A DNA stretch of 12,928 nucleotides from an uncultured Thalassolituus sp. (GTDB taxonomy: Bacteria; Pseudomonadota; Gammaproteobacteria; Pseudomonadales; Oceanobacteraceae). The stretch covers positions 1 through 12,928 of the forward strand of contig CAJXIT010000063.1 of the NCBI GenBank assembly GCA_913054055.1, written 5' to 3'. A program made the position numbers and the translations under genes. Positions within the stretch are counted from its first letter, which is position 1. Every line of letters begins with the position of its first letter. This document shows, in pieces, positions 12,568 to 12,928 of this stretch. The notes beneath the pieces were generated by a model. It saw nothing but the letters and a program-made list of their open reading frames with translations, was not told where the DNA came from and did no database searches.

Positions 12568-12928
12568 GTTCTCGAAAACTCAGCAAGCCTTCTCACAGCA
12601 TATTCGAACCACTGAGCCTAGTGAGCTGCTTTCGGGTATTGAAGACAGGCGCTTAAGCGTTTATCGCGAACTCTTTTTTAATAATGTAGAAGGGTTTGTC
12701 TCTAGCACATTTCCTGTATTGCATGAATTATTAACCCAAGATCAATGGCAAGTTTTAGTCAGAGATTTTTTTGTGAAGCATTCGTCTAAAACCCCCTATT
12801 TTTTAGAAATCAGTGAAGAGTTTTTACAGTATTTAGAAACCTGTGAGTTAGAGTTTCTGCCCGACTTTGCTTATCAGCTGGCCCATTGGGAATGGATGGA
12901 ACTGTATGCGGATGTAGCGGAAACACAG
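12545..12928 (+). CDS. hvfC: DUF2063 family protein HvfC/BufC (partial, 3' end outside window)
   Basis: This is the partner protein of the DUF692 maturase: it binds the precursor and presents it to the enzyme. The reading frame stays open for 128 codons to the window edge. It shows the DUF2063 N-terminal signature: RRLSVYRELFFNNVEGF (35-51), TFPVL (55-59), then a helical region with DFFVKHSSKTPYFLEIS and AHWEWMELY (113-121). The gene overlaps hvfB by about 20 bases. No ATG is available at the start. GTG at 12545 and TTG at 12548 are in the same frame, and AGGAGG (12536-12541) is 3 bases from the GTG but 6 from the TTG, so TTG is a real possibility. The C-terminal half and any following DoxX-like gene (HvfD), usual in these operons, lie beyond the window. 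Confidence 0.88.
   Translation, partial: MLNNNLHKFSKTQQAFSQHIRTTEPSELLSGIEDRRLSVYRELFFNNVEGFVSSTFPVLHELLTQDQWQVLVRDFFVKHSSKTPYFLEISEEFLQYLETCELEFLPDFAYQLAHWEWMELYADVAETQ

Overview
The window looks like chromosomal DNA from a marine gammaproteobacterium. Composition is moderately low in G+C by eye. It carries a full-length gammaproteobacterial-type HrpA, and the order hydrolase, fadD, hrpA, long FabH-like synthase is, from memory, close to the PA3301 to PA3286 neighbourhood of Pseudomonas aeruginosa. An Oceanospirillales-like host (Bermanella/Oleispira type) is my best guess, but this is inference. There are no RNA genes, insertion sequences or CRISPR arrays. Coding density is high: the longest gap without a gene is 2772-3030.

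Region 1 (86-2771) is a tight four-gene operon for an inner-membrane, proton-driven energy-transduction complex: an ExbB/TolQ/MotA-type channel, two different ExbD/TolR-type proteins, and a TonB-like protein with an N-terminal anchor, a Lys/Pro-rich periplasmic spacer and an AgmX/PglI-like C-terminal domain. Only the second ExbD keeps the ion-carrying Asp; the first has Asn at that position. A strong terminator closes the operon. Between it and the next gene lie several small palindromes.

Region 2 (3031-5926) has a divergent pair: a monoacylglycerol-lipase-like hydrolase on the minus strand and fadD (long-chain acyl-CoA ligase) on the plus strand. Region 3 (5981-9925) is hrpA, a DEAH-box RNA helicase. 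Region 4 (10133-11254) is a FabH-like ketoacyl synthase with its own promoter and terminator. Together the hydrolase, FadD and the FabH-like enzyme suggest release of fatty acids from esters, activation to acyl-CoA, and return of medium-chain acyl-CoA to fatty acid synthesis.

Region 5 (11341 to the right edge) is the most interesting part: an hvfABC/bufABC-type operon for a ribosomally made, post-translationally modified copper-binding peptide. The precursor has a Sec signal peptide and six EGKCG motifs arranged as three pairs on a 48-bp tandem repeat. It is followed by a DUF692 (MbnB-like, multinuclear non-heme iron) maturase and the start of its DUF2063 partner, which runs off the window. 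A candidate ECF/sigma-E-like promoter and a perfect 7-bp inverted repeat lie upstream. The family has been described in Haemophilus and Caulobacter; the six-motif paired architecture and the control region here are the parts that deserve a closer look.
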